Shown: positions 33,685 through 45,161 of the stretch, piece after piece
How the letters are laid out: each line of letters starts with the position of its first letter
Position numbering within the stretch: the stretch's first letter is position 1
DNA from: Dentipellis sp. KUC8613
Taxonomy: Eukaryota > Basidiomycota > Agaricomycetes > Russulales > Hericiaceae
Assembly (NCBI GenBank): GCA_002286715.1
Contig: NSJX01000017.1
Coordinates: forward strand, 251,654 to 315,653
Direction: 5' to 3'
Length of the DNA: 64,000 nt
Program-made: the position numbers and the translations under genes
Notes under the pieces: generated by a model
Told to the model about the DNA's origin: nothing
Databases searched by the model: none
The model's input: the letters and a program-made list of their open reading frames with translations, nothing else

Positions 33685-34117
33685 ATGTGGCCGCGATGAT
33701 CATGTGCGTATTGTGGCTCCGAGGCATCGACGTATATATTAATCTCAGGTCTGTATTTTAGCCTATCGGATATCATCGTGCGCGGTTGCCTCTGGACAAT
33801 GGAGGGGAGGCGGCGGTCCACATCCTGAATGAAAAGAAAGAGCAACGTGTTTTCCGCGAAGCACAGATCTCGTCCACGAATCCTGCCCATCAAACGTCTC
33901 GACAGTCCACAAAGGCCACTCGGACTTCCGACCAATCATACGGCGAATGCAACCCGTATTGTTCCAAAATGTATAAAAAAACGGCCTGGGGTGGGCGAAC
34001 CTCAGCGCTGGACTCTCCCAGCACGACCCTCGCAGTACGCTCAGTCATTTAAACAGGTAAATAATATCTGCAGCCCTTCGCACTTCGTCCGCTGATATCT
34101 GCGCAAGGATCTCAGAC
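33685..34117. other. Intergenic region, no gene seen
   Basis: This is the 3' flank of HPDKF copy A and the promoter of the small coiled-coil gene at 34118. No coding sequence is supported. Confidence 0.45.
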
Positions 34118-34660
34118 ATGGCAGACACGTCGATGCGTGCGGACGCTGCACGCGACACCCTTCCGGCCCAAGCCAACGCTCTCGATCCTATCTACAAGGA
34201 GGTCGAGAAGACCATATCTAGGATGCTCGCTGACGTCGAGAACGCGGACCGCGAGGTCCGCAACATCCTCTTTGCGCATAGCGCACTCAATCCCTCTTTT
34301 CCCCTGGTACTTCGGGGATCTTGCGCGCAGTGGCTGTCCCTCGCCCTTGACGCAAAGAAGCAGAAGTTGCACGGCGCACTTCGGGCGCAATTGTTGGATC
34401 TTGCGGATCGACTCTCCCGTCAAGCCGAGGAGAAGGGGAACCAAAACCTGGGTCAAATCCTATGGCAACAGCAGATGACCCTCGACAAGGGCTACGAAGA
34501 GAGAGAGCTTCGAGTCCACCAGGCGTACCAGAGGGAGCTGGAAGCAGAGCGGGAGAAGACGAGGAAATATCGGCTGGCGTTGGACCAGCAAAAGAACCAG
34601 ATGGAGAGGGTCGTCGAAGAGCGGGTGAAGGCAGGGCGGCAGAGAAAGGGGAGGCGGTGA
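34118..34660 (+). CDS. Small coiled-coil protein, unrecognised
   Basis: A single exon of 180 residues with a good start (MADTSMRADAARDT). The first half is predicted helical with mixed polarity (LDPIYKEVEKTISRMLADVE; LRGSCAQWLSLALDAKKQKL) and the second half is a charged coiled coil ending in a basic tail (KAGRQRKGRR). It lies in the same orientation between the two HPDKF genes. Its helical half vaguely resembles the N-terminal region of those proteins, but it lacks the HPDKF domain, so it could be a shortened family member or an unrelated coiled-coil gene. An additional 3' exon cannot be excluded. Confidence 0.6.
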   Translation: MADTSMRADAARDTLPAQANALDPIYKEVEKTISRMLADVENADREVRNILFAHSALNPSFPLVLRGSCAQWLSLALDAKKQKLHGALRAQLLDLADRLSRQAEEKGNQNLGQILWQQQMTLDKGYEERELRVHQAYQRELEAEREKTRKYRLALDQQKNQMERVVEERVKAGRQRKGRR

Positions 34661-35276
34661 GGTCGCATACATCTTTGAACCAGTTGTCAAAGGAATCACT
34701 ATCTGGACGTATGTAGAGCCTCTGATTCTTCCTCGTTTTCTTCTTCGATCCCGAATTATAATCTTTACGGAGCTGCATTCTACTACTCATCGGTTCTGAG
34801 CTACTTACGAAGCAGATTTTTTTTTGTTTCAATTTTTCGATATACCCTCACACGACGACAAGATGAGCGCAATACCACCAAGTGTAATGTTAACGGGGCT
34901 GGAGCCACTCCAAGTCATTGTTTTGAATCTTTGTGCGACAAGCCATTGTTCGTTTCATTGTCTCAGACAACCTTGACAAGCGACGATCAAGGTCGCTTTT
35001 GGCTGCGGCAGGCCTAACAGGTGGCATCTATAATGTGCGGAGGTACCAACGCTGATTTACTGTGTCTTACCCCCTTTATTCCCTTTCACCCGACGATGTA
35101 CAGTAGGTGTAGGGCTTTAAAACGAGCCCTCTCCTTCAACACTCCAGCATCTCCCCTCCCCTCCTCCCGCCGCATTTCGCGCAATCTTCATCAAAGCATT
35201 TGTTCCCTGAGGTGCGTCTCGCCTATGCGTCGAACTCTGCAGGATCAGTTCTGATACGAGTCACTGATAGAACCAG
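34661..35276. other. Intergenic region, no gene seen
   Basis: This AT-richer stretch separates the small coiled-coil gene from HPDKF copy B and should hold the 3' end of one and the promoter and leader of the other. Confidence 0.45.
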
Positions 35277-37602
35277 ATGGAAAGCTTAGGTAGCGGCGCT
35301 ACCGGCCCTGGTGCAGACCCCCCGCAGGTTCTCCAGGATTCAATACCATCCACGGAATGCCTCTCGCTGTCAGCTTCAGGACTTCTCTCGCCCATATCTG
35401 AAATATCAACCGTATTCATCAGCCACGACTCCCCAGGACAGAGCGAAGACATACCACAGGTCTGCGGCAAGGAGGACGATCTGCACGAGAGAATCTGCTC
35501 CAACATCGGCAAGTGCCGTGAGAACCTCCACAAAGGAATGAAAGAAGCCATCATGGACGCCGAGAGCTTCTCGCGCGAAGTTGCATACAGCTACGACCCC
35601 GCGCGCCTATTCAGCTGGGTCGGCTTGGCCAAGAACACACAGGTGCAGACGCAGGCCGAACGCCTGTCTGACATGCTGGTGCAGACGACGTGCGAGCTCT
35701 CTGAGCTAGCCGATGCTGAGCTTGCGGGTTTCTCTTCTGCCTTGTTCTCATTAATAGGGGAGCTGGAGAAGCGTTGCATCGACCGTGTGGAATGCAAGGA
35801 GCGCGACATGATGAAGGAGAGTAGGCTGCTGCTGCAGGACCAGAAAGCCATGTTCCAGAAGGAGCTTGAAGACCTCAAGGCCGCCCATATGCTCTACCAG
35901 GACGAGCATAAGAAAGCCCTCGAGGAAAGCAACACCCAACAAGAAAAGATACTCGCAGATCTCCAAGACCAACACGAGAAGGCTCTTGCGGACGACAAAC
36001 AACGGCATGACCAGGAGCTCATAGACCTTCAAACCAAGTTCGAGAAAGAAGCCGCAGCCCGAGACGCACAATTCTTGAGCGATGTCTCAGCGGCTAACAA
36101 CAAGACTTCCGAAGAGATGGCGCTGCGGAAGAAGTTTGGAGCGCAACTGAACAACAGTTTTGCGCTGTCTTGGACACTCCGGCAAGAGTTGGCGCGCCTT
36201 GAGACGCGCCTTTCTAGCGTACTCGAGAATAAAAACGCCGACGATGAATGGAGGCGACAAGAGAACGAGCGACGGGAGGCCGAGGCAAGGGAGCGTGAGC
36301 AACATCGCCATCGTTGCGAGGAGGAGGCAAAAAGAAAAGAGGAAGAGTTGCATGCTTGCCATCAGACACAGATGGAGACCAAGCAATCGCTGGATCGTGC
36401 AACAGAGGAGGTAGATCGGTTGAAGGAGGCTTTGAAGAAGGAGGCGGAGCATTGCTTGTTGCTTGAGAGCAAACTGGCCAGTACACGTGCTCAGATCCTT
36501 TCTCTGCAGGAGGACGTATCGGACGCGGAAAGTATCAAGGAATCAGACGATGCAGAGAGACGTGTCCTAGACCACAAACGGGAAGATGAGGCGAAGCAAC
36601 ACGAGCAAGATCGCGTTCGTCGCGAAGCGGAAGTAGCCAAGAAGGAAGCGGGGCTCTGTTTCAGCCATAGATTGCAGTTGAAAGCAAAGCAGAAGGAGCT
36701 GGACGACGCGATGAGGAAGATCGACCAGCTAGAGACCAAGCTGAAGGAAGAGACTGATCAGGGTGCGAAGCTTCTCAAGGATTGTGTACGTCTTACCCAA
36801 CATCCTACGTGTCATCAGGGCTAATCCAGTTACCCCTCCATAGATGTCCTACGAGCTCCGGGTGAGGAAGATGTCTGCTGATTTGAAAACAGCCAGAAGC
36901 GGGCGTTATGATGCGGAAGTGAAGCAACAGATTGCTTGGAACGAGCTCAAGGCCATTGGGGAAAGGCTGAGGGCCGCCGAGGAGAAGCAGAACGCTGCGA
37001 AAGAGCAGCTGGTCACAGCCGAGCAGCAGCGCGAGGTCGCAGTGAGGCTGCAGCAGACTGCCCAGGCAGAACATCAACACATGCGCAAAGAGATGCTATC
37101 AGCCCAATTTCATCGTGTCATAGCAGTGGCAGAGTTGAACCTACTCAAGATGAAAGTCGTCGACGAGAAGGCCGCCCATGGATGGGAACAGGAAGCCAAT
37201 CGGGCGACTATCACGATGCTGCGCAGACAGCTGGAGGAGTCCTCGCAGTATGGCACTGGTGCGGCTGTTTATCGGCGTATGCACGACGTTCTCTGGGCGT
37301 TCATCTTGGGTTCGCCGCTGAAGTTCAGCATGATCGCCTGGCCTGTCATGAATGGGGCACGTAGCCCGGGCGATTTGACGCCGTCAGCGATCAAGACGTT
37401 TGTACTGGATTCGAGATACGCCGGAGGGAGAACGGATATGGAGAGGGTGAGGGAGGCGATCAGAATGTGGCACCCGGACAAGTTCGGCCAGCGTTTGGCA
37501 AGCCGCGCGTCCGAGGAGGATAGGGTTCTGATCAAAAAGGGTGTGGACGCGGTATCGCAGGCGTTGAATGGGATTTTGACCGAATTGGGAAAGTCGTCAT
37601 AG
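35277..37602 (+). CDS. Coiled-coil protein with C-terminal HPDKF (degenerate J-like) domain, copy B
   Basis: Two exons (35277-36785, 36844-37602) give 755 residues. The layout matches copy A: a variable head, a short conserved block (HERICSNIGKCRENLHKGMK), a segment ending KRCIDRVECKERDMMKES, a long Glu/Lys/Arg/Gln coiled coil (about 175-640), and a C-terminal domain with YRRMHDVLWAFILGSPLKFS, LTPSAIKTFVLDSRYAGG and VREAIRMWHPDKFGQRL ending SQALNGI. The HPD codons are at 37471-37479. The C-terminal 100 residues are far more alike between copies A and B than the coiled coils, implying selection on that domain. The intron position just before the second coiled-coil part is shared with copy A. 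Function unknown. Confidence 0.8.
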
Positions 37603-38143
37603 GCATCCAGTCAACAACGCCCAAAGCTATTGTGCATGGTGGCCTATCAACGTGGCCAGCTCCACATCGATCTCGCGCGTGTCTTCATGTAACCATACAG
37701 AATCCCCCCTTGAATCTAATTTTACTTCCCAGAACGTATGGAATCGAATGCGGACAATGGATAGCGTGGCCACGTACCAGCGACAATGGGCCGGCCACGC
37801 TACCAGCACTGATAGAACGTGCATCGATTGCCGCGGCACGACGGCTCGCGCACCCACAGCTCTGGCGCGTCTGATCAAAAGAAGTCAGGAATCTGTTGGC
37901 GACAAGGATCGTGGACGGCTGACGCACCCCCCTTTATACCTTCTCGTATAAATTCGAGACCTGACAAGCGAGCTCAGCCGGCTAACCCTTTGTCTCGTCC
38001 CGCCACCCCCCCAACCCCCCTCCATCCCTCGGCACTGTCAAGTGCCCGCTAAAGGTGAGTCGCCTCGCCCATCGCTGCGAGACGGTGGCTTAGACGGCTA
38101 CTCCAGACAGACGTTAGCAATACTACCCCACAAGAGTTGCACA
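37603..38143. other. Intergenic region, no gene seen
   Basis: This is the 3' flank of HPDKF copy B and the 5' flank of the coiled-coil gene at 38144. The pyrimidine-rich segment near 38000-38035 lies just upstream of that gene. No coding sequence is supported. Confidence 0.45.
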
Positions 38144-38692
38144 ATGACGCTTACCATAGACGAATTCGGCCGCTGCTGGGACTCGGACTCGCCCGCATTC
38201 CAAAACTCCTTGGCTCTGGTCCCCGAGGCCAACCGCCGCGGACTCCCGCTCAAGTTGGACACCTTGACGAAGGCAGTTCCCGCGGTGACTCGGCTCCGCG
38301 CTCCGCTCCGCTCGATCTACTACCGAGCAAAGAAGTTAGCTCGGACGCAGACCGACGGGTTGAAGATGGAGAACGCGGAGCTACGGGCAGATGGTGGTAA
38401 TCTGTGCGTGAAGATGGAAGGGCTGAGGTCGGTGAACGACGAGCTGAGGAAGGAGATTGAGATGCTGAGGGGGCAGGTCGCGGGACTGAAGGAGGGGAGC
38501 GAGGGACAGAGGGAGGAAAACAGGAAACTGGGGGGCGTGGTCGGGACGTTGAAAGAGGAGAACGAAGACCTGTGGAAAGACGTCCAGGCACTGACGGCGC
38601 GCAATGAAGAGTTGGAGGCGCGTGTTCATTGGTTGCAGGAGGTGGTTCAGAGGCGCAACGCTGATCTGCAGCTGGCGAAGCGTCAGCTGTAG
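38144..38692 (+). CDS. Small coiled-coil protein, unrecognised
   Basis: A single exon of 182 residues from ATG 38144. The first 65 residues are mixed (EFGRCWDSDSPAFQNSLALV; TRLRAPLRSIYYRAKKLART). The rest is a continuous leucine-zipper-like coiled coil with regular Leu spacing (LKMENAELRADGGNLCVKME; LWKDVQALTARNEELEARVH). It closes the coiled-coil cluster and is on the same strand. I see no HPDKF domain or DNA-binding basic region, so a transcription factor role is not supported. Confidence 0.65.
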   Translation: MTLTIDEFGRCWDSDSPAFQNSLALVPEANRRGLPLKLDTLTKAVPAVTRLRAPLRSIYYRAKKLARTQTDGLKMENAELRADGGNLCVKMEGLRSVNDELRKEIEMLRGQVAGLKEGSEGQREENRKLGGVVGTLKEENEDLWKDVQALTARNEELEARVHWLQEVVQRRNADLQLAKRQL

Positions 38693-39170
38693 CTGGCCAA
38701 AATCACGAAAAGCGTTGGAGGGCATTACTTGGAAACAAAATTCTCGGTGTACTATGGATGACGATTTACTGTAGCGATTTTTCTTTTACTCTTGTGCGAT
38801 CAATGGGATGTGCTTGTATTGGGTTTGGAACGTCGTGGAAAACTTAAGAAGTCAGTCGACTCGAGAGTTCTACACTGAGAATGATATGTCCCTGTTGGAT
38901 ATCCTGATTAGCGTCGAGCAAGCAAGGGGGGGGGGGGGGTCATTCTTGTAAGGGGATACTTACGTCTCGAAGGCAGTCGAAGAACACCATGCTCGGAGTG
39001 TTAGCTTAGATTAAGGAGCGAGCAAACGACCAACGATATCCAGCGACTCAGAATATCGACACCATCAGGACGAGACCCGACCGCTGACCATAGCCTATCC
39101 CAACAACGACTCGAAATACCTCCTCGATAAAGCCCGAAGTGTCAAGAACATACAGTATCTTTGGATCCTA
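38693..39170. other. Convergent intergenic region with a 14-G tract
   Basis: This lies between the 3' ends of the 38144 gene (+) and the acyltransferase (-). A run of 14 G at 38926-38939 is the only notable structure. No gene is seen. Confidence 0.5.
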
Positions 39171-41631
39171 TCAATTCTTGAAAAGCGTGTCCGCCCTCTC
39201 GAACACCTTTCCCCATTCCCTATCAGACAACCGCCCGGATACTATTAATTCAGGCTTCGACTCCTCCAAGTAACCCCTCAGAGACGCAACGGCGTCGACA
39301 CGCGCCACCAAGAGATGCCGTATCAGTTTGTAGTATGGAACGTTTGGCACACGAGGAGGCGTGGCCTCCTTCGCATGACTGGAATCATTTCCGTTCACGG
39401 TTCCGTTCTTTGCTTTGCTTCCGTCCGCAGACCCATTGGCGGAGGTAGAATTGCTTCCGGTCGCCATGCCGTTTCGGGACGGGGGTTGACGTCCATTTGC
39501 TGTTATCTCTGAAGCGACAGTTGGGTATTTGACAAACGGGTTGAGAGGCGGTCGAGGCGGTCTGCTATATCGACCGACTTCACTGGTCGCAAGTGACACG
39601 GACGACGGAAAGAGAAGACCAGAGAAGATCTTGAAGGACGTCATTAGGCGTCTGAACCTGTGAAATAGTGCACGCGCGTCAACAACGAATTTCCTGTAGC
39701 TTATGATATACGAACTGGCTATAATTCCCTAAGACAAGGAGTCAGATTCCAAGTAGCAGATATAAACCAACACATCGCCCCTCACCTTGGACAAGCAGGC
39801 CGTGCCACTTCGCCAGAAATTTGACTGCACCGTAAGCCAGACCGGCCATTACCAGCGACCCTTTCATCCGACCCCACCATCCCTCCGCCCCATCCACAAG
39901 TTTGACGGTGCTGGCCAGCACACTGGCAACGCCAGATGCGAACCTCCAGTGAATGGAACCCACGCTGGTATTCGCAGATACTCGTAGCAGCTTGAATATC
40001 ATGACCGTGACCGCCGCATACGACAGCCCAAACCCGAGCCCGCCGAAGATGACCTTGAACTGTGACCTAGTCTCCACGAAAGCTGGGTTCGTGAGTTTGC
40101 GTGACGCGATGTATCCTGTCATATAACCAGGCGCGTGGACGAGAAAGACGGGCAGGAAGAATACAAAGCGTGGGTGGAGGAGAGTCGCCGCGAGCTGGTA
40201 AAAGAGTGATCGGAATGCTCGAAGGCGAGTAGGTGGCGATGCGTTGGATGTGGATGTCAGAGGCGCGGCGGCTGTGAGGTCCTCATGGCGGATGCCGGTA
40301 TAATGCAGCAGGCCTGCATATCTGAGTAACGAAGATCGGGTATGTTCCATAGAATCTGGTATAGTTTGGTATTGCTCAGGTGAGAATATATCCACCAGGC
40401 TGCAAGAGACGTGAGATAGAGTACGCATTCCTGTAAGAATGTAAGTACGTACATTTGCGATGCATTGACCCAGTCTTTCAGTGGTAGTCGACCATTGGTA
40501 TCATTCCATAGGATATCGCGGGACATTTCGGCGACGCGCAAGGTATCCCTGCGCAAGGGCAGTTGCCATAGATTTCAAGCAAAGCAAGATGTATCCACCG
40601 AAAGCGCACTCACCAGTCTGGGGCGTTCACCGTGAGTTGAAACATCGCATTCTTTATGTCAGCAGTCATCTTCGTGACGATAGAGCGCAGGTCGACATCT
40701 TCTGAGTTCGACGAACTCGCCTGAAGGTACTCTGCAGTATATTGAGAGACAGGTATCGGTTTCCCGTACCTGCAGTGATTTGGTCAGTCCAAGAGCACGA
40801 ACGTCTAAATGTCACTGAACCGCCGCACCGGACGTGAATCTGCGATATGAAGTCAGTAATGAAGATCGTGATCCCCTAAGTAGGATATATGGCTTACGCG
40901 GCTCAGATATTGAGATTTATCCGTATACACGATGCCGACGGGAATCAAGGCCAGCTCCTGGTTTGAGTCCGTAGCTGTAGCGTTCTCCTTCGCCCACCGG
41001 ACGTACTCGAGCGCAGACCAAGCAGCCCCTTCCTTCACCTGCATAATGCGAGGCTCGTGATAGCTGGTCCCTTCGGGAAACACGCCTACAACTTTACCCG
41101 ATGCGATGGTGCGCGAAGTCGAGGCGAAAAGGGATGCGTTTCCTGAAGTCTTCGCAACTTTGTTCCTAGCCATGGTCCCATTGGTATGGGGAGGAGGTGA
41201 ATTTCCCGTTGAGTTGCTAGCTGCGCTATTGGGGTTGCGATTCACGGGTATCGACCCCGAGGAGACCATGATAAATCGTGATATAGGGTTCTTGAACATG
41301 CCCGACTTTGCCCAGAAGCAGACTTGCCGGCGGTGCGGGATAGTAGCAGCTACTAAGCGCGTTCATCTGATTATCCATATCCGAGATAGAAGCAGACAAA
41401 CCTAGTGTAGCGATGTCTATGATTTCATTATGATGATTAGAACATCTAACGGCGAAGCGTCAGTTAAGCGTTTAGGCATGCCCTCTAGGAAAAGGAGAGA
41501 AGAACACACAAAATAAAGGGACCCTTTTCTGGCACATTCTCTTGTCCGCTAACGTACACCTCCGCATAGAAGGTAGACAACGTCCAGTCCGATATCTTAC
41601 GAAGGGCTCGGTATACAAGCATGAGCTCCAT
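39171..41631 (-). CDS. Glycerol-3-phosphate/dihydroxyacetone-phosphate acyltransferase, Gpt2/Sct1 type
   Basis: The protein starts at ATG 41629-41631 (MELMLVYRALRKISDWTLST) and ends at 39171. Early exons are 41510-41631 and 41402-41445, with the third beginning at 41349. They carry the acyltransferase H-x4-D motif in NHHNEIIDIATL and the block PHRRQVCFWAKSGMFKNPIS. The glycerol-3-phosphate binding motif FPEGTS (GKVVGVFPEGTSYHEP) follows, after a low-complexity Asn/Ser insertion. Downstream exons give the membrane region FFLPVFLVHAPGYMTGYIAS and further hydrophobic segments. The enzyme catalyses the first step of phosphatidic acid and triacylglycerol synthesis at the endoplasmic reticulum. All catalytic motifs are present. 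The C-terminal tail is Asn/Ser-rich. Downstream junctions after FPEGTS were not all resolved. Confidence 0.9.
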
Positions 41632-42207
41632 CACGAACTACAGCTCTTGCACGTTGCCGAGAGTTGAAGCAGGCGGTATCCCAGTCAGGGATGGGGGTGG
41701 TAGACAAGAAAGAGGTGTGAGACATTACAGATATCAAGTGGTTTCCGTTTCCAACACAATCATACGAGTGACGAACTCATGTCGATTCCCTTGCCTAATT
41801 GACGCCCATCTTCGGGATTCTCCGAACAACGCGCTCACGTGGTCATTCCATGCCCATTCAAGCTGTCGGTCGCTGGCGCCCGCCGCAATTGCGCACCGAC
41901 AACGCAAAGTCTTCCGGAGAGCATTACTGCTGTACTCTAAAGACGAGTACGTTTCCTTCAAACTTGATATAAAGTGAGTCTCGTATCTGGAAAAATGGCA
42001 AACTCGCGCGCGGTGAAGTCTGAACACTCGGGCCTCAGCGCCGCGTTCTTCTAGTTACTCCTTTCCGCCAGCTTGCTTGTTCTACGTCGACAGTCATTGG
42101 CATCCCACCACCTTTTCATAGCTAGGGGAACATCTCTCTGTTACAAGAACCGTGAAGCTGGTCATTCGACTTGCTACTGCCGCCGTTCCTCCGTGTCGTG
42201 AGTTTCG
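41632..42207. other. Divergent intergenic region
   Basis: This is the shared upstream region of the acyltransferase (-) and the first copy of the small unrecognised family (+). No coding sequence is supported. Confidence 0.45.
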
Positions 42208-43014
42208 ATGCCGTCGACTGACAAGGTGGAACAGGGTGCCGGTGCGTACGAATTGCGCTCCTATTTGTGTGATTCCACAAGGCTTATCCTCCTTGATGGC
42301 TGTGCGTGGCTACTCCCTCAGGGTCCAATCCCCATACTAGCCCTGACTCGGAAGGACAGACCTCCGTGACAGCCGAATTCACGAAGAAGGACGAGTTGAA
42401 GGATGCCGAAGGAAGGGTACTCCATCACTTCAGTAATGTCGACCTTTTTGCACACGGAAAGAAGATGAGACCCCTAATCTTCAAACACGGCGTATGTTTA
42501 TTACTGTGTGGTTAACATCGAAGTAACGCCTGACATGAATTATCAACAGGGAAATGTCCTACGTTCTTTTCTACCCAAAATTGATCTGCCGGCATTCTTA
42601 GATCCTGCATGTGTTGACTGTCCTGCCAATGACCTTCCTCTCACCTGGTTTGGCTTCGCTTTCAATTTCACGAAAGCAGAGACATATGCACGCAGACATA
42701 GTCTGATAGCACCGTTGAAGGAAGATTTTGGTGAAGGGTTGGAAATACCTGGGCGCATCGATACAGGAATTACGCTGTCAAATGTCCAGCAAGATTTTTA
42801 CAAAAGGTTCAGGTCCATAAAAATTGAGATCTGGCCGATATGGGATGAACAGGGAGAACCGGAACATATGTTTGCTCTATTCAGTAACCGTATGCTTGAT
42901 CCGGTGACAGGCATGCAAAAGTACGAAGACGATACCGAGAGGTTCATGGTGGAATTTGACTACGAAAGCCGTGATTACGCTGGGTGGTATCTTGATCGTC
43001 GTCTCGAGCTGTGA
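42208..43014 (+). CDS. Unrecognised small protein family, copy 1
   Basis: Exons 42208-42241, 42322-42491 and 42550-43014 join in frame to 222 residues. The N-terminal third is polar and variable. The last exon holds the family block: LPKIDLPAFLDP, then DLPLTWFGFAFNFTKAETYA, RRHSLIAPL, GITLSNVQQDF, and a closing VEFDYESRDYAGWYLDRRL. The same block occurs in the genes at 45162-46068 and 51529-52308, with the intron immediately before it conserved. There is no signal peptide or membrane segment. I do not recognise the family; the conserved LPLxW(Y/F)G and the terminal WYLD are its best markers. It looks intact. Confidence 0.7.
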
Positions 43015-43119
43015 GGAGCTGAAGGTCTGGCGATTCAGTCCGAACTTTTGCTTTGATCAATAATTCATGTATACAAATCTTACACAACTAGTCACTGCGT
43101 TCCGCGCCCTTCTGGTCTG

Positions 43120-43330
43120 AATTAGAGTAGCTCTGATTACATGAGCTAGTCCGACCTACTCAGGAAGTCGGAGTACGTCGCCTACACACTGAGAGTAGCT
43201 AACCTTCTCGCAGGATGAATATCCCAGCTACTCCAAGTTTCAGAGTAGCCACCTACTTTTGATTGAACTAGCTCGGCTCAGAGATGGTCTCGAATAGCTC
43301 GGGGTAGGTGAGCTTGTCGTATCGAAGGTA
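43120..43330. repeat. AGTAGC/GCTACTC-rich repeat segment, first of two
   Basis: Many copies of AGTAGC, GACCTACTC and CCAGCTACTCC on both strands occur in about 200 bp, including AGTAGCCACCTACT, which recurs near 44325. Such short subterminal repeats are typical of decayed DNA transposon ends, but no transposase or terminal inverted repeat was identified. Confidence 0.45.
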
Positions 43331-44269
43331 GGTCGGAGCTGGGTTGAGGGTTTGCCAACGAGAGGCCGACTTAAGCGTTTTGTCGCACAAGCGAGTCAGC
43401 GCCCCTTCTTCTTTCTCCCCACCCACATCGGCATACGCGTGCATTTGCCCATTCCGGCCGGCCCTCCAGATTCCATCCATCTGCATGCCTTAATCATAGC
43501 AAGAGTAGACTCAACATCGACCAGAGCCCTAGCGCGGACGTCATAACTCCGGACGTTCATACCGGCTGCACTATAGAAACAAGTTATAGCATCCAGTCGC
43601 GAGGTGTGTCCTGGCTTTCTCTACGAGGACATCAGCATGCTCACTGACTACTCACTGTCTCTTGGTCAATGGTCTCTGGAAGACTGATGTCGCCCGCGGC
43701 TGCCCCTCGATGCTGTATCGGCCAATGCCATCGCTTGTTCACAAAATGGACGTATCGTGTCGTTTTCTGAAACGGTTTAGTCCCGGTGTCTAACCCACTT
43801 GTTCTCGGCAGATCGTGATATGGAGAATTGAAGAAGCATACATGAAACTTTCTGCTGCATTCTGACACTCGAAGGTCCGTAGTAGCGTAACGTTCTCGCG
43901 CCTTCAGCTAAAGAGAGTCACGTCTTTTCAGCGGTACGTGGCGCCTTGACCTCATAAACGACTTCGACCACCGCTCCGACCTATGGACAGAATTTCGCGC
44001 ATACACTTGAATCAGTGAGTACTTAACAACTATATGCATATATCAGACAACTAATTATATGCTGCATTCCTCATAGCTTCTGTCTACCTGAAGATTTGGA
44101 CTGCCAGATGTCGTATCCGCAACTTGCGAGTATCGTGTCGTGTCCCGGTATGCGCGCGCCTCTATAGAGTACCCGAGCGTCGAATGTATGCATGCACTTA
44201 TCACAAATATATTAATTTAATCATGAACACCATAAATAACGATGAATATGGGGTTTAAAGGGCAGAGGA

Positions 44270-44470
44270 ATCCTAGCTGGGAGCCTGACCTAGTCCCAAC
44301 TACTTGAACTTGAAGTAGCCACCTACTCGCAGCCAGGGACTAGCCCAGCTACTCCGATATGTGACAGCTGCAATACTTTGACGTGGTTTTATGAGTACTA
44401 GCGCGGCCATTACCCGTGCGAATAGCCGGCTACTCCGACCTACTCCCACTCAGACTAGCCGTGCCCGGAA
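44270..44470. repeat. AGTAGC/GCTACTC-rich repeat segment, second of two
   Basis: This segment shares AGTAGCCACCTACT and CCAGCTACTCC with the segment at 43120-43330 and contains further GCTACTCC and GACCTACTCC copies. The two could be the ends of one decayed element of about 1.3 kb or two insertions of a dispersed repeat. Confidence 0.45.
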
Positions 44471-45161
44471 CGCAGTGAGTGTTACCGCATCATCACAAGT
44501 CTTAGACGGTGAATATTATCATTGGAGCCTATGTTACGATTCAATAGCCGCTGTCATCATAATTGAAATCAGATTCAGCTTTTCTTCTTTGGTCCCGTTG
44601 CGGGACTCGTGTTTCGTGTCGTCGCACATGATCTTTCTCTTGCAGTAATGCATTCGAAACCCCATAATTACTCCCAGAGAGCGCAGGACTCTGACTGAAC
44701 TTGAGCCTGACAGGCATGTCGCACGTAGTCCGGTGCGCGGCTCTGGTGACTGACGTGTTTCTGCATTGAACAGTAGCAATGTTAGTCCCGGGACCATTTC
44801 GCCAACACCTGGCAGTATCGTGGGGCACAGCAGGCGCCGCAGACGTCTGAGGATGGCTTGTCGACTGTTATATTGCCAGTAGATGAATAATCAATCATGT
44901 CTGCTGCTCGAGCTCAACCGTGTTCATCACGGTCGCGCGCCCGGGCCGTGATGCATCAACGCGTCACTAGCGCGATATACAAACAAGCCTTTCCTCTTCA
45001 ATCTTCTGTTAAGGTAAGTCCATATTTCTATCTACGAAGTGATGGAATTGCACACTGAGAACTCTGAAGTCACAGCGCTTTTGAAATTGATCTTCACCAG
45101 TCCATTGACACCGCCACGTCGACGTCGACCTGCTCGTCGCCATCTCATCACATTTGCAAAG

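Larger units (their letters stand above)
43015..45161. other. Gene-poor 2.1 kb stretch with CTACT/AGTAG-rich segments
   Basis: No gene is supported here. AT content is higher than in the flanks. Two segments (43120-43330 and 44270-44470) are dense in AGTAGC/GCTACT-type words and share near-identical pieces. The region just upstream of 45162 has a plausible noncoding leader exon with a GTAAGT donor near 45015. Confidence 0.4.
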
